From Mucilaginibacter aquariorum (GTDB lineage: Bacteria > Bacteroidota > Bacteroidia > Sphingobacteriales > Sphingobacteriaceae), in assembly GCF_024498135.1 (NCBI RefSeq), contig NZ_JANHOH010000001.1, positions 2,232,001 through 2,296,000 of the forward strand: a stretch of DNA of 64,000 nucleotides, in the 5' to 3' direction. The translations under genes and the position numbers were made by a program. The notes beneath the pieces were generated by a model. That model searched no databases and had not been told where the DNA came from. It saw only the letters and a list, made by a program, of their open reading frames with translations. Shown here one piece after another: positions 18,231 through 28,900 of the stretch. Each line of letters opens with the position of its first letter. Within the stretch, counting starts at the first letter, position 1.

Positions 18231-21200
18231 CTATTTCACAATAATTATCTTCTTCGAATACACTTTATCTCCCAGGTTTACCTTTAATAAGTAAGGGCCC
18301 GGCAAACGTTCAGCCGTATTTATCACTGTACTAAAATTACCCGCTGCAATTTTTTGCGATGTTTGATATACTATTTGCCCGGCGGTATTAACCAGTGCCA
18401 GCTTAAGATCGCCGGCTGCTTTAGCTGTAAACACTACATTAACATACGTATTAGTAGGGACAGGGAATATTGCTAAACCAATATCTGTTGTTTTATCGGG
18501 GTTTTTAGCAATAAGTGCATAAGCAAAATCATCAGACATAGCTACGCAGCCATTATCCAGTGTAACCTGTGTTTGGTAGTTGCCGCTAACAGATGGCGCG
18601 TAAGTTCCCGCTGTAGCACCCTCTATTATTTCGCCATTAAGCAGCCATTGGTTACCCGATGTTATGCTCGAGCTTAATATATCTCCACTTTGGGTAACAA
18701 CCGGCTTAGTTATGGTTACAGCTACCCGCTGGGCCGATGCACAGCCCGGGCTGCGTAACTGCATATCATATAAGTAGTAATAAAAATTCTTATAATAAGT
18801 AGTATCAGTTTCGGTATCGCTTGATATGGCTGTGTTGCCAGTAATACTAAACACATTACCAATTTTAAACGGATAGCCCGTTACCCCGCCATTATTACGA
18901 AAAATGGTAGCGCCATTTTCATAGCTTGGTGTAATGGTGTAATTCCCGGCGCCTGGTAACAGCAAATTAAGTGTGTAAACTTTACCCTGATCGGTAGGAT
19001 CGTTGGGCTGGTCGCCCGGTAACGGGGTGCTGCGGGTGGCGGTAACGTTTATTGTTACTGATGATACCACCTCGTTATTATCATTAGCGGCCGTAAAAAT
19101 AACCCTGCCGGGGTTGCCTATATATAAACGCGCGCTTTCTATTGTAACCGGTATTTGGGTGTTTACTTTAATGCCCGGTGTAAACTGGTTATATCCCCCA
19201 TCGGTAAATGCCGCCTTGGTAGGGGCGCCAACTTTTCCGCTAAAATCGTTTAGTCCGGCATAAAAAGTATTATTAACGGGGGCATCGGTTACTGTTGCGG
19301 GTGAACCATACCCTACCGGGATGGCATCTGTTGGTGTTTTATACCATAGTAATTGTCCATCGCCTTCGCCGGATAGTTGGTAACTGTTTGTGTTAGTGCA
19401 ATAATAAGCCAGCAGATCATTTACTTCGGGTGGCAAGCCGGTGGTAATAGTTCCGGTTATTTTATCGTTGGAAGCGATAGGATCGCCTGCCAGGTTTGTT
19501 TCTGCACTTATATTATAAGTTGCACCAATTATAGCATTAAACTTACTGTTAAAGGTAAAATCGGTTTCTTCTTCGGGGCTAAGCACTCCTGTATAGTTTT
19601 CATTAAATGTAGTTACCGTATTGCTTGGTGAAGTTACTGTTACCGTAACCGGGATATTGCTAATTGTATTACTACCAAAGTTTTTAAGCCTGACGGTAAC
19701 AGCAACCGCGGCCGCGCAGGTAGCGCCCGCTCCTTCATTTACAATAGCTATCGCACCTGCATCAATTGCCGAGGTTGTAAACTGCACACGATAATCCTGC
19801 GTTTCACCCTTAGCATAAGTGCCGCAGGCGCTTATGGATGTGGGCGTAGTAGTTTCGTTTAATACCACCCGAAGTATGCTAATATTACCGGGTATAACAG
19901 TAGGAGGCACAGCAATGTTGCCGCTAATGGTACTTGTGCCGGCCACAACATTTGTTGTTGCAGCCAACTCATCAGCATCAAAAACGCCGTTACCGTTCCA
20001 GTCTACAAATATTTTGGCTGCTTTGTTAAAATTAGCGCCGCAAGTACCCAGGGTTATGCTGAAAGGATAGGTTTTAGCCTCTTCCAGTTGAATGGCTAGG
20101 TTGGCATTGTCTGTATAACCGGTGCAGCCGGCAGGCGAAGTATAATTTATGTTTGATAACGAAAAGTTATTGATCTTAGAATCGGCTGTCGATGTTGGTG
20201 CCGATGCGCAGTAAGGAGTGCCTCCCGCACCGGTAACAATAACCGAATACGCCTGACTGCCCGATTTAAGTGTACCCTTATGCGAAATGGTAATGGTATA
20301 TTTTTTACCGGGTATAGCATTAGCTACATATACCTGCTCTATATTATCCCTGATATTATCGCCGTTTGTAGCTGCCGCCGATGGATTATCGGGCGAAAGC
20401 ACCCATGGCCTAAAAGTGTTTGTACCATCGGCCAGGCGAAGATCAAGATCATTCACCAATTTTGGGGTACGGTCATTTATAGTGGTACCTGCGGTAGGCG
20501 TGCCTTCCGGGTCTGTCCATGATATGCTAATCATCAAAGGCCCGTTCCCGGAAGCAATAACATCTAACGTTTTAGTTTGGCCCTGTGCTAAACTACTTTC
20601 ACTAATAATGCTTTTCGCGCCATTATCGGTAATAGCCTGGGCAGCTTTGCGCATATCTAATACACCCCACCCATAAATATAATCGGGGCCAATATTGCCG
20701 GCATCAAAAGCGGTATGGCAAGCCAGGCCTTTTAAGGTTGATGCACGCATAAAAGTGCCATTGTTTTTTTGCGCGTAGTATTCCTGCAACAAGTATAACG
20801 ACCCGGTAATATTTGGCGCCGCCATCGATGTACCGGATAAAGTTAAATAAGAGCTACTGTTTTGAACGCCTGTAGAAAGTATATTTTCGCCATCGCCAAC
20901 TATATCGGGTTTAATGCGGCCATCATCTGTAGGCCCCCAACTGCTAAAAAAGGATATGGCTATGCTTGCGCGGTTAACCGGCCCGTTTGGTAATGCCCCT
21001 ATTGAGCCTACCGTAAGTATATTTTTAGCATTGCCGGTAGTAGTAATAATATCATAACCATTATTATTGCTAATATTGGCCGGCCTTGGCCCTTTGTTTA
21101 CAAAGGTTGGGTTTGTACGGCTTGTAAACCCATAATATGTTTCACCTACCGGAGGGCCGTTGCTGGAGCGGCTGTTACCTGCCGATTCTACTATCAAATA

Positions 21201-21977
21201 ATAAGGTGCGTTATATGCTATCTTATCCCATGATTGCACGCGCGAATCATAAAACCCAAAATTGTAATCTTCGGTATCACCGGGCAGGCCGTACCATTCC
21301 CAGCGACCGTCGCTACTGTTAAAATCCCAGCCGCCAACATCGCCGTACGAGTGATTGGAAAGCAATAAACCCGATGCCGCCGCGCTCATTTCCGTAACAT
21401 CATCATCAAAATCCCATGCGGATAAAGTTGTAGCCCCGTATGCCATTCCCTTTGCAGGTGCATAAACGCCCTTGGCTATCATGGTACCGGCAACGTGGGT
21501 GGAGTGATCAAGTACGGCGGCGTTATCATTAGCAGTAATAGTTTTACCGGCAAACTCGCGGTGAAATTTATACACCTGGCCACCATCCCAAATACCCAGC
21601 TTATTATTTAAAAATGAACTGCTGCCTGTTAAGTTAAGATTTAAAATGCCACCCGGCTGAACGGTATTTGTACCCGTGGTTGCCGCTGCCAGCGTGTTAT
21701 TATGAGTAATAAGATATTTAGGGAAACCCAGGCTGTTAACGCCTTGTAAAGCCACCAAATTACCAGCTTTGGTTACCCGGCGGATAACCCAGCCTTTTCC
21801 CGGCGCAAGTGCCAGTGCCTTTTGATAGCCTGATGCAAAGTTTTCTTTTGAACGTACCGAAAGTGCATCCAACTCTTTTTGCCGGGCAGCGTTAACAGGT
21901 AATTGTTGGGCAAACGCCTGAACAGCGCAGCCAAACAGCAAAAAACTAAAAATAAAGGACAGGTATTTTTTACCCAT
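18231..21977 (-). CDS. Secreted S8 (subtilisin-like) peptidase with T9SS type A sorting domain
   Basis: A 1248-residue multidomain secreted protease. After the signal peptide (FIFSFLLFGCAVQAFAQ) comes a subtilase domain with the Asp in LGIWDGGQVY, the His in HSTHVAGTMIAKG and the Ser in LSGTSMAAPNITGS. A beta-sandwich region follows, then a GEVED-type domain (FVDWNGNGVFDADE to GETQDYRV), a CARDB-like domain and further beta domains. The C-terminus (AIFPVPTNTYVNVVF to YSKKIIIVK) is a type A T9SS signal that is removed on export to the surface. The triad is complete, so activity is expected. Confidence 0.92.
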   Translation of the reverse strand: MGKKYLSFIFSFLLFGCAVQAFAQQLPVNAARQKELDALSVRSKENFASGYQKALALAPGKGWVIRRVTKAGNLVALQGVNSLGFPKYLITHNNTLAAATTGTNTVQPGGILNLNLTGSSSFLNNKLGIWDGGQVYKFHREFAGKTITANDNAAVLDHSTHVAGTMIAKGVYAPAKGMAYGATTLSAWDFDDDVTEMSAAASGLLLSNHSYGDVGGWDFNSSDGRWEWYGLPGDTEDYNFGFYDSRVQSWDKIAYNAPYYLIVESAGNSRSSNGPPVGETYYGFTSRTNPTFVNKGPRPANISNNNGYDIITTTGNAKNILTVGSIGALPNGPVNRASIAISFFSSWGPTDDGRIKPDIVGDGENILSTGVQNSSSYLTLSGTSMAAPNITGSLYLLQEYYAQKNNGTFMRASTLKGLACHTAFDAGNIGPDYIYGWGVLDMRKAAQAITDNGAKSIISESSLAQGQTKTLDVIASGNGPLMISISWTDPEGTPTAGTTINDRTPKLVNDLDLRLADGTNTFRPWVLSPDNPSAAATNGDNIRDNIEQVYVANAIPGKKYTITISHKGTLKSGSQAYSVIVTGAGGTPYCASAPTSTADSKINNFSLSNINYTSPAGCTGYTDNANLAIQLEEAKTYPFSITLGTCGANFNKAAKIFVDWNGNGVFDADELAATTNVVAGTSTISGNIAVPPTVIPGNISILRVVLNETTTPTSISACGTYAKGETQDYRVQFTTSAIDAGAIAIVNEGAGATCAAAVAVTVRLKNFGSNTISNIPVTVTVTSPSNTVTTFNENYTGVLSPEEETDFTFNSKFNAIIGATYNISAETNLAGDPIASNDKITGTITTGLPPEVNDLLAYYCTNTNSYQLSGEGDGQLLWYKTPTDAIPVGYGSPATVTDAPVNNTFYAGLNDFSGKVGAPTKAAFTDGGYNQFTPGIKVNTQIPVTIESARLYIGNPGRVIFTAANDNNEVVSSVTINVTATRSTPLPGDQPNDPTDQGKVYTLNLLLPGAGNYTITPSYENGATIFRNNGGVTGYPFKIGNVFSITGNTAISSDTETDTTYYKNFYYYLYDMQLRSPGCASAQRVAVTITKPVVTQSGDILSSSITSGNQWLLNGEIIEGATAGTYAPSVSGNYQTQVTLDNGCVAMSDDFAYALIAKNPDKTTDIGLAIFPVPTNTYVNVVFTAKAAGDLKLALVNTAGQIVYQTSQKIAAGNFSTVINTAERLPGPYLLKVNLGDKVYSKKIIIVK

Positions 21978-22382
21978 ATTATTGGAGGTGGTTATAGTTC
22001 ATAAATATATGTTTTGAGTAAGATTATCACAATAGATTAGGAATATATAGTATTGGCTTAAATATTGATTAATACAGTATGTAACTAACTGTTAATACGA
22101 TTAAACCCTACAGAACAATCTTTCTACACAGTTAAAACCCATTATCCTATAAGGATCCCCAATTGAACATGGGGAATTAAATCCCCACATTGTAGAAAAC
22201 CCTTCTCTTATTCCATTGCGGTTTATTTCCCAAACCTTGCAAAATTTCAAGTCTAAAAAAACTTAATTATATAGTTACAGCTAATTGAGCCAATATCTTC
22301 AATAAACCATTGGTTTTCTTGCATTTGCACACTTTTTGCAACTACGCGAATTAGTTACATGTAATATATAAATCCCCTAAAT
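21978..22382. other. Intergenic region, 405 bp, with one hairpin
   Basis: A divergent AT-rich spacer between the S8 peptidase and the first T9SS surface-protein gene. It holds TCCCCA/TGGGGA as an inverted repeat with 8-nt loop (22156-22175) and a third TCCCCA copy at 22182-22187. No reading frame of note was seen. Confidence 0.45.
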
Positions 22383-25300
22383 TTGAAACCACGTTTACTT
22401 CATTATATAATTACCTTAATTATAACCTGTTGCGTGCTTGAGCAAAAAAGCTTTGCAAAAACAGCAAATGATTATGGAAGCCCGTCTGTAACTGTAAATA
22501 TTGCTGCCAGCCCAATAGATATAAGCGATGCCAATACAGCGGCTAACGGCATTACCCAGGGTACACTACGCCCGGGCCAAACAGATATTGTTTTATATGG
22601 CTTTGGCTTTAATACCAGCAGTGCTATGACGGTGAGCGGGTTTAAACTAAACGCTACTTATACTGGTGGTAACGGGGCCGGGTTGTATCTTACTAGCGGA
22701 AGGCTTTATAAAAATACAACGGCTAACACCTTTACGGGGGCAACATTAGTTACAAGTACAGGTGTAGCTTTTACTTATGGGCAAGCAGCCACGGCAATAA
22801 CAATTACAGGTTTGTCAGAATCATTTACTACCGGTGCCAGCCCTGTGTATTATTTTATTGTAGCCGATGCCCTAATGAACTTTAACTCGGTAAATGCCTC
22901 GTCACAAACGATGCAATTTAAATTTGCAACTGCTCAAACAGCCTCTGTTACCAGCAATACAGGAACCTATGCTGCTAATATTAATGTTGATGGTAAAACG
23001 TTTACCATTGCCCCGGCAACGTTAACAATAAGCGATAATAACCTTACAGCCAATGGTATAACTACCGGCCCCATCAGCTTTGGGCAAACCAATATTGTTT
23101 TGTACAGTTTTAAATTAGTGGTTGACGGGGTATTTTATTTGACTAAACTTGAAGTTCAGAGTAGCGCTAACGCAAATCCATATTTTCAGAATGGCAAAAT
23201 ATACCGCTCAACAACCCAATACTTTTCTGATGCGGCACTTATTGACGGAACCGTTGGTTTTAACAGTGCAAACACCGCTATAACCGGCATGACCGACTCT
23301 TTAAACAGCTTTACAGGGGCTACCAATACTTACTATTACTTTTTAGTGGGCGACCTTACCAAAACAAATCTTGGAGCCGGCCCTATCCAGTTTAAATTTA
23401 CTACCAGCACTTATGGATTTACAGAAGGAGATCCGTATAGGCAAGTATATCCATCAGCAAATATTAATGGTTTATCCTTCTCCATTTTAACCACTTATAA
23501 ATGGGTAGGCCAAAGTAGTACTGATTTCAATAGCGTGTCAAATTATAAAACCCTTCTAAACGGGAACATTGGTACCACCCCACCCGGCTCTTCAAGTAAC
23601 ATATATATTTCAGATTCATACACCAGGCTTCCTATACTAACCGCAGACATTACTGTAGGTGCAATAACTTTTGATGGAACTCCCCCTCCGGCATTATCAT
23701 TAAATACCAAAACCCTTACCGTAAATAACAGATTAGTTACAACCAGCGGTACAACAGCTACAATTACCGGCACGGGCACGGTTACTTTGCCATCAACAGC
23801 AATATCTACAATGGCATCTACATCGGCTATAAACTTAACCGGCAATGCTATTGTTGCAAACAGCGGAACCTTTACTTTATCATCTGATGCTAATGGTACA
23901 GCAGCTATAGGCCAATTAAGTGGTTCAAGTGCATTTACGGGTACTTACATTGTTCAACGCTACTTTACAGGAGGCAGCCAAAGTAACAGGGGCTGGCGCT
24001 TAATGAGCTCGCCTGTAAATAATTCGGGAACAATACCGGTTACGGCCGCCGCTACCTATAATTTCGCAAGCCTTAAAACCAATATGTTTGTGGTAAGTCC
24101 GGGTGGGGCTACCAACGGATTTGATACCGGCACAGGCTATACGATATTACTTTACAATACACTTACTAAACTTTTTACCTGGCCGACTTCCATCACCTCG
24201 TCATATAACGTAGGGTCGGGCTTTTATTATTACTTCAGGGGCAACAGAACCGATGCAGGTGGAAATAAGCTCACACGCGTCGGTGGGATCTATGCCACTC
24301 CGGAAGCCAATGTGGTTGGTTTACAGGTGGGCGTGCTTAACCAGGGTAGTTTTAGTTACCCGTTGCTTATGAATGGCGGTAACTGGAACCAGCTTGGCAA
24401 CCCCTATCCTTCAAGCATACTCCTGCCAAGCGGCACAGGCAGCGGCGCGGGTACTCCCTATACCAATACAACCGGTTTTGTGTATACCTACCTGTCAACC
24501 GCCAATAGTGTTATGGTAGCCCCGTCGGCCATATCAATTGCCAGCGGGCAGGGCTTTTTTGTAAAAGCTACCGCGGCCGGCGCATCCGTAAACTTTACCG
24601 AAAGCTTAAAAAGTTCGGCCCAGGTAACAGGGGGTAATTTGTTATTGGGAAAGCCAATAGGCACACAAGAGCCAATTATCGCCTTAAAAATGATACAGGA
24701 TAGTGCAAATTATGATGTTGCCTATGTGCGTTTTTTAGATAGTTATAAAACTACTTACGACGAGATGGAAGATGCCGATGACCTTAATGCAAGTGGCCAG
24801 GCTGTATTTTTGGGTACTATGACGAGTGATAATCATCAGGTTGCTGTGGCATCCCAACCACTTGACAAACAAAAGACATCGATATTTTTAAGTGTAAACG
24901 ATAATACCAGCGGTTTATACACTATTAAAAAAATGGATCTGAGCGGCATACCTTCGGTTTATAACGTATGGCTGGTAGACCATTTCAAAAAAGACTCGCT
25001 TGATATAAGGGCAAACGATACCTATAAATTTAACCTGGATAAATCTAACCCCCAAACATACGGCAGCACCAGGTTTGAAATTGTGATCCGGAAAAAATCC
25101 CTGCCGCCATATCAGCTGATCTCGTTTAAAGGGACAAGGGCCGGTACGGATATACTGCTGAACTGGAGCACCTTAAACGAATACGATTACACTTCTTTCG
25201 AACTGCAAAAAAGCACAGATGGTATAACCTTTGATGCTGTAAAAAATATGCAGTCGAGCTCGCAGGGGTCTTATGCTTTTAAAGACATTTATACAAACAA

Positions 25301-25640
25301 TAGCACTGCAAATATTTATTACCGTTTAAAACAAGTTGATAGTAATGAGCAGATAACCTATTCGAACGTTATTATTGTTACTACCGCCGGCAGCGGCACA
25401 TTTAATATATTCCCTAACCCGGCAACTAACGCTATACAGTTTAAATTAGATCAGCCTATAAAATCGCAGGTACGGTTAAACATATTTAATACGATGGGTA
25501 TTTTAATGAAAAGCAACAACTTCTCCTCATCAACCGGCCAACAAGATGTAACATCATTAACACCAGGCAATTATACAATTGAGCTAACTGATCTTAGCAG
25601 CAAAAAAATAATCCTCACAGGTAAGTTTATTAAAATTTAG
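22383..25640 (+). CDS. Large T9SS-exported surface protein, paralogue A
   Basis: A 1085-residue protein whose signal peptide (LLHYIITLIITCCVLEQKSFAK) begins directly at a TTG codon at 22383. No ATG lies near enough to keep the signal peptide, so TTG is the likely start. Two repeats of a beta-rich module follow (DISDANTAANGITQGTL... and TISDNNLTANGITTGPI...). Next comes a segment shared with the next gene (RGWRLMSSPVNNSGTIPV...), an FN3-like domain (SFELQKSTDGITFD) and a type A sorting domain (FNIFPNPATNAIQFK...). Adhesin or matrix roles are plausible; no enzyme domain is visible. Confidence 0.8.
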   Translation: MKPRLLHYIITLIITCCVLEQKSFAKTANDYGSPSVTVNIAASPIDISDANTAANGITQGTLRPGQTDIVLYGFGFNTSSAMTVSGFKLNATYTGGNGAGLYLTSGRLYKNTTANTFTGATLVTSTGVAFTYGQAATAITITGLSESFTTGASPVYYFIVADALMNFNSVNASSQTMQFKFATAQTASVTSNTGTYAANINVDGKTFTIAPATLTISDNNLTANGITTGPISFGQTNIVLYSFKLVVDGVFYLTKLEVQSSANANPYFQNGKIYRSTTQYFSDAALIDGTVGFNSANTAITGMTDSLNSFTGATNTYYYFLVGDLTKTNLGAGPIQFKFTTSTYGFTEGDPYRQVYPSANINGLSFSILTTYKWVGQSSTDFNSVSNYKTLLNGNIGTTPPGSSSNIYISDSYTRLPILTADITVGAITFDGTPPPALSLNTKTLTVNNRLVTTSGTTATITGTGTVTLPSTAISTMASTSAINLTGNAIVANSGTFTLSSDANGTAAIGQLSGSSAFTGTYIVQRYFTGGSQSNRGWRLMSSPVNNSGTIPVTAAATYNFASLKTNMFVVSPGGATNGFDTGTGYTILLYNTLTKLFTWPTSITSSYNVGSGFYYYFRGNRTDAGGNKLTRVGGIYATPEANVVGLQVGVLNQGSFSYPLLMNGGNWNQLGNPYPSSILLPSGTGSGAGTPYTNTTGFVYTYLSTANSVMVAPSAISIASGQGFFVKATAAGASVNFTESLKSSAQVTGGNLLLGKPIGTQEPIIALKMIQDSANYDVAYVRFLDSYKTTYDEMEDADDLNASGQAVFLGTMTSDNHQVAVASQPLDKQKTSIFLSVNDNTSGLYTIKKMDLSGIPSVYNVWLVDHFKKDSLDIRANDTYKFNLDKSNPQTYGSTRFEIVIRKKSLPPYQLISFKGTRAGTDILLNWSTLNEYDYTSFELQKSTDGITFDAVKNMQSSSQGSYAFKDIYTNNSTANIYYRLKQVDSNEQITYSNVIIVTTAGSGTFNIFPNPATNAIQFKLDQPIKSQVRLNIFNTMGILMKSNNFSSSTGQQDVTSLTPGNYTIELTDLSSKKIILTGKFIKI
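23984..25479 (+). repeat. Shared C-terminal cassette, copy 1
   Basis: Block A (23984-24612) is almost identical to 30119-30750: only a few substitutions and one extra codon in copy 2. Block B (24978-25479) is almost identical to 31110-31611. The sequence between the blocks and after block B has diverged clearly. Identity including third positions suggests recent duplication or gene conversion. Confidence 0.9.
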
Positions 25641-25973
25641 GCATAAACATAAACCCCTCATTAATCTTTTATCCCAACGGAGGTATCTTACCACAGCCCT
25701 GTCAATAATAAATACGGTATCCCGCATTTAACCGCTCTTGCCGCTTTCCCCCGGTTTGAATCTTAATTTCTATGCTATTGTTTTCATTATAACAATATTA
25801 AATTACTTGTGCAAGCATTGTGATTGCCTGTTAATACTCTCTCCTAACTATTATTTAACATGTTGAAAACTCTTTTAACTATTAAATAACCTTATAAGCG
25901 TCCTTATCGTATACATCATAGTGTTTGAATAATTAGTATTCCATTGTTTTTGGGCGCAAAAAGTCTCCGTAAT
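25641..25973. promoter_or_regulatory. Intergenic spacer with promoter candidate
   Basis: An AT-rich spacer between the two surface-protein genes. TTTG at 25924-25927 and TGTTTTTG at 25945-25952 (17-bp spacing, one mismatch to TAnnTTTG) resemble a Bacteroidota promoter placed about 20 bp before the TTG at 25974. No terminator was seen after the first gene. Confidence 0.35.
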
Positions 25974-28900
25974 TTGAAGATATACCTACATAATCTTTTG
26001 CTTACAGCAGTTTTACTGCTCACTACTATTTGCGCATTTGCCCAGCCTACTATTACTTATACATCGCCCGGTGCATATACTGTTAGTACCGCCATTACTA
26101 CTTTAACACCCACCACTACTGGTGTAACGGCATATAATTATGGGCCGGCTACTACAATTTCAGTTACTTCCAGTGGCCCAAGCAATATAGCCGTAGATGC
26201 AGCAGGTAATTTTTATGTGGCAAATTATAATAATGGCACCATAAGTAAATACAATGCTGCGGGAACATCTTTAGGTAATTATGGCACAGGTGCGCCTGCC
26301 TTAAGTAGCCCTATTGCAATGGTATTTGACTCGTTTGGCAATGGTTATGTGGTAAATTCTACCGGCGGGACGGTATATAAATATAATTCAGCAGGGGTTT
26401 ATCAGTCTACCATACTCAGCGGACTTAGCAATCCCACCGGCATCACTATCGATGCATCCAATAATCTTTATATCAGCACAATTAATGACAATTTTATAAG
26501 AAAATACAGCACTGCAGGCGGCGCCGCCCTTCTTACCATAACAACAAACGTCAGCGACCCAACCGGTGTGGCCGTTGATGCAGCCGGTAATATTTATTCA
26601 TTAAATAACCTTACCGGGAACGTTACCAAATACAACGCAGCCGGAACCTATCAGTCTACGGTGTTAACCGGCTTTAGCGGCCCATGGGCTATTTATTTAG
26701 ACAATGCCGACAACTTTTATATTGGCGACTCGGGCTCTAACCGTGTTAGAGTATATAACAAAGCCGGTACCCTGCTAAAGAACTTGACCGTTTCTGATCC
26801 CGAAGGAGTTGCTGTTGATAGTAAAGGAAATATATTTGCAGCCAGTTATTTTACCAACGCGGTATACAAATTTACGCCAACAGGGGGGTATTTCATCAAC
26901 GCAGACTTACCGGCAGGTTTAAGTTTTAACGTCGCCAACGGGCAAATTAGCGGCACCCCAACTGCAACTTCACCAACAACCACTTACACGGTTACTGCCT
27001 GGAATGCTACCGTCAGTGCCGCGGCAACTGTAAGCATAGGCGTAGGCCCTGCCGTTACCACCCCTGCTGCCATATGCGGTGCGGGTACAGTACCTACAAT
27101 GACCGCATCGGGCGGGAGCCCTTCTGGTGGCACTTATAATTGGTACACCGCGGCAACCGGTGGTACGCTGGTTAATACTACAGCAACTTACGCACCTGCA
27201 CTTGCCCTAACCACTACTTTTTACGTAGATTATACCGTGTCAAGTACTTCCTCGCCCCGGACAGCCGTAACAGCTACTGTAAACCCTGTTGTTTCTTCAC
27301 CATTAAGCGGGGCAATTTTGTCGTATATATTCAGCGGCGATGCCAGTGATATATCGGGCAATTTAAACACCGGAACACTACAAGCCAGCCCCACCGCTAC
27401 TACCGATAGATTTGGAACCGCAAACAGCGCCTACAGTTTTAATGGCAGTACCCAATACGTTACAACTACTAAACAGTATGTTAACCCAACTGCTTATAGT
27501 ATAAGCTTATGGTTTAATACTACTGTTGCCGGTGGCAAATTAATAGGCTTTGGAAACCAGCAAACCGGCCAAAGTGGCCAGTATGACCGTCATATATATA
27601 TGAACAATTCGGGCCAGCTATATTTCGGCTTATACAATGGCGCCGTGCAAACAATTAATACAACCAGGGCCTATAATGATGGTTTGTGGCACCATGTGGT
27701 TGTAACAGTTGGTGCTGCCGGTTCCATTATGTATGTAGACAATGCCTTGCAGGCACAGAATGCAGCAATAACCACGGGCCAAGCATTTACCGGTTACTGG
27801 CGTATAGGTTATGACAATGTAAACGGATGGACAAGCCAGCCAACAAATTATTTCTTTACCGGTAAAATTGATGACATTGCAATATACGATCGCCAACTTA
27901 CCGCTGCAGAGGTAATTACAACCAACAATGTAAATATTATTGGCAATGCAACTCCTGTTTGCGCGGGCAGCCCAATTACATTAACAACACCAGCCATTCC
28001 GGGTGCAACCTATAGCTGGGTTGATATAGCAAATCCGGCGAATACATCAACAACAAACCCAGCCACTTTTACCAGTGCCTCAACAGGCGGGTATACATTA
28101 ACCGTTGTCGCATCGGGCTGTACAAGTACTGCTACTATCAGCCCCGTGGTAAATGCGTTGCCAACCGCCACATTTACAGCGCCCTCTTACGTAGATGTTA
28201 ATACGAATGCTACTTTTACCTATACGGGTTCGGGCGCTGTATCTTACGCATGGAGTTTTGACGGCGGAACCCCTACCCCTACAGGTTTAACAGGCAGTGG
28301 GCCGTATACTGTTAACTGGAGTACTTCAGGCTTAAAAACAATTACACTTACAGTAACAAACGCAAATGGCTGCCAGGCTACGTTCACCCAAAAAGTGGCG
28401 GTAAGTGCTGCAAGCTTTAGCGGTTATGCCTTTAAAAAGCAGTTGACATTAAAGAGCTCTACTTTAGGCATAACACAAGATCAGACTAACTTTCCGGCGC
28501 TTGTTTATATCCAGGATAACTCCTTAATTATCACTAACACCTGTAGTAATAAAGTACAGTATCCCACCGGTAATTACAATGGAAGCGCTGGTACAAATTA
28601 TGATTTCGCCTTCTTAGACCCTACCTCTTCAACAGAGTTAAACTACCAAGTTGAAAGTTATAATCAAACTACAGGCACCTTACTTGTGTGGGTTAAAATA
28701 CCAACTTTATACGCTGCAACAAATAATACTTTAAGCTTTTACTTTGGATCGCTAACCCCGGCGCATAGTGCCACTTTTTATAGTAATACCTGGCCATCTG
28801 ATTACCTGGCTGTATATCATTTTAATGAAAGCCCTACATCCACTGTTTTAGATGCCACAAATAACCATGTGGATGGTGTTGCAACAAATGTAACCGCAGC

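Noticed and set aside
22381..22388. TAAATTTG as a -7 promoter box over the first surface-protein start
   Set aside because: It matches TAnnTTTG but overlaps the only start codon that keeps the signal peptide, and no TTTG lies at the proper distance upstream.
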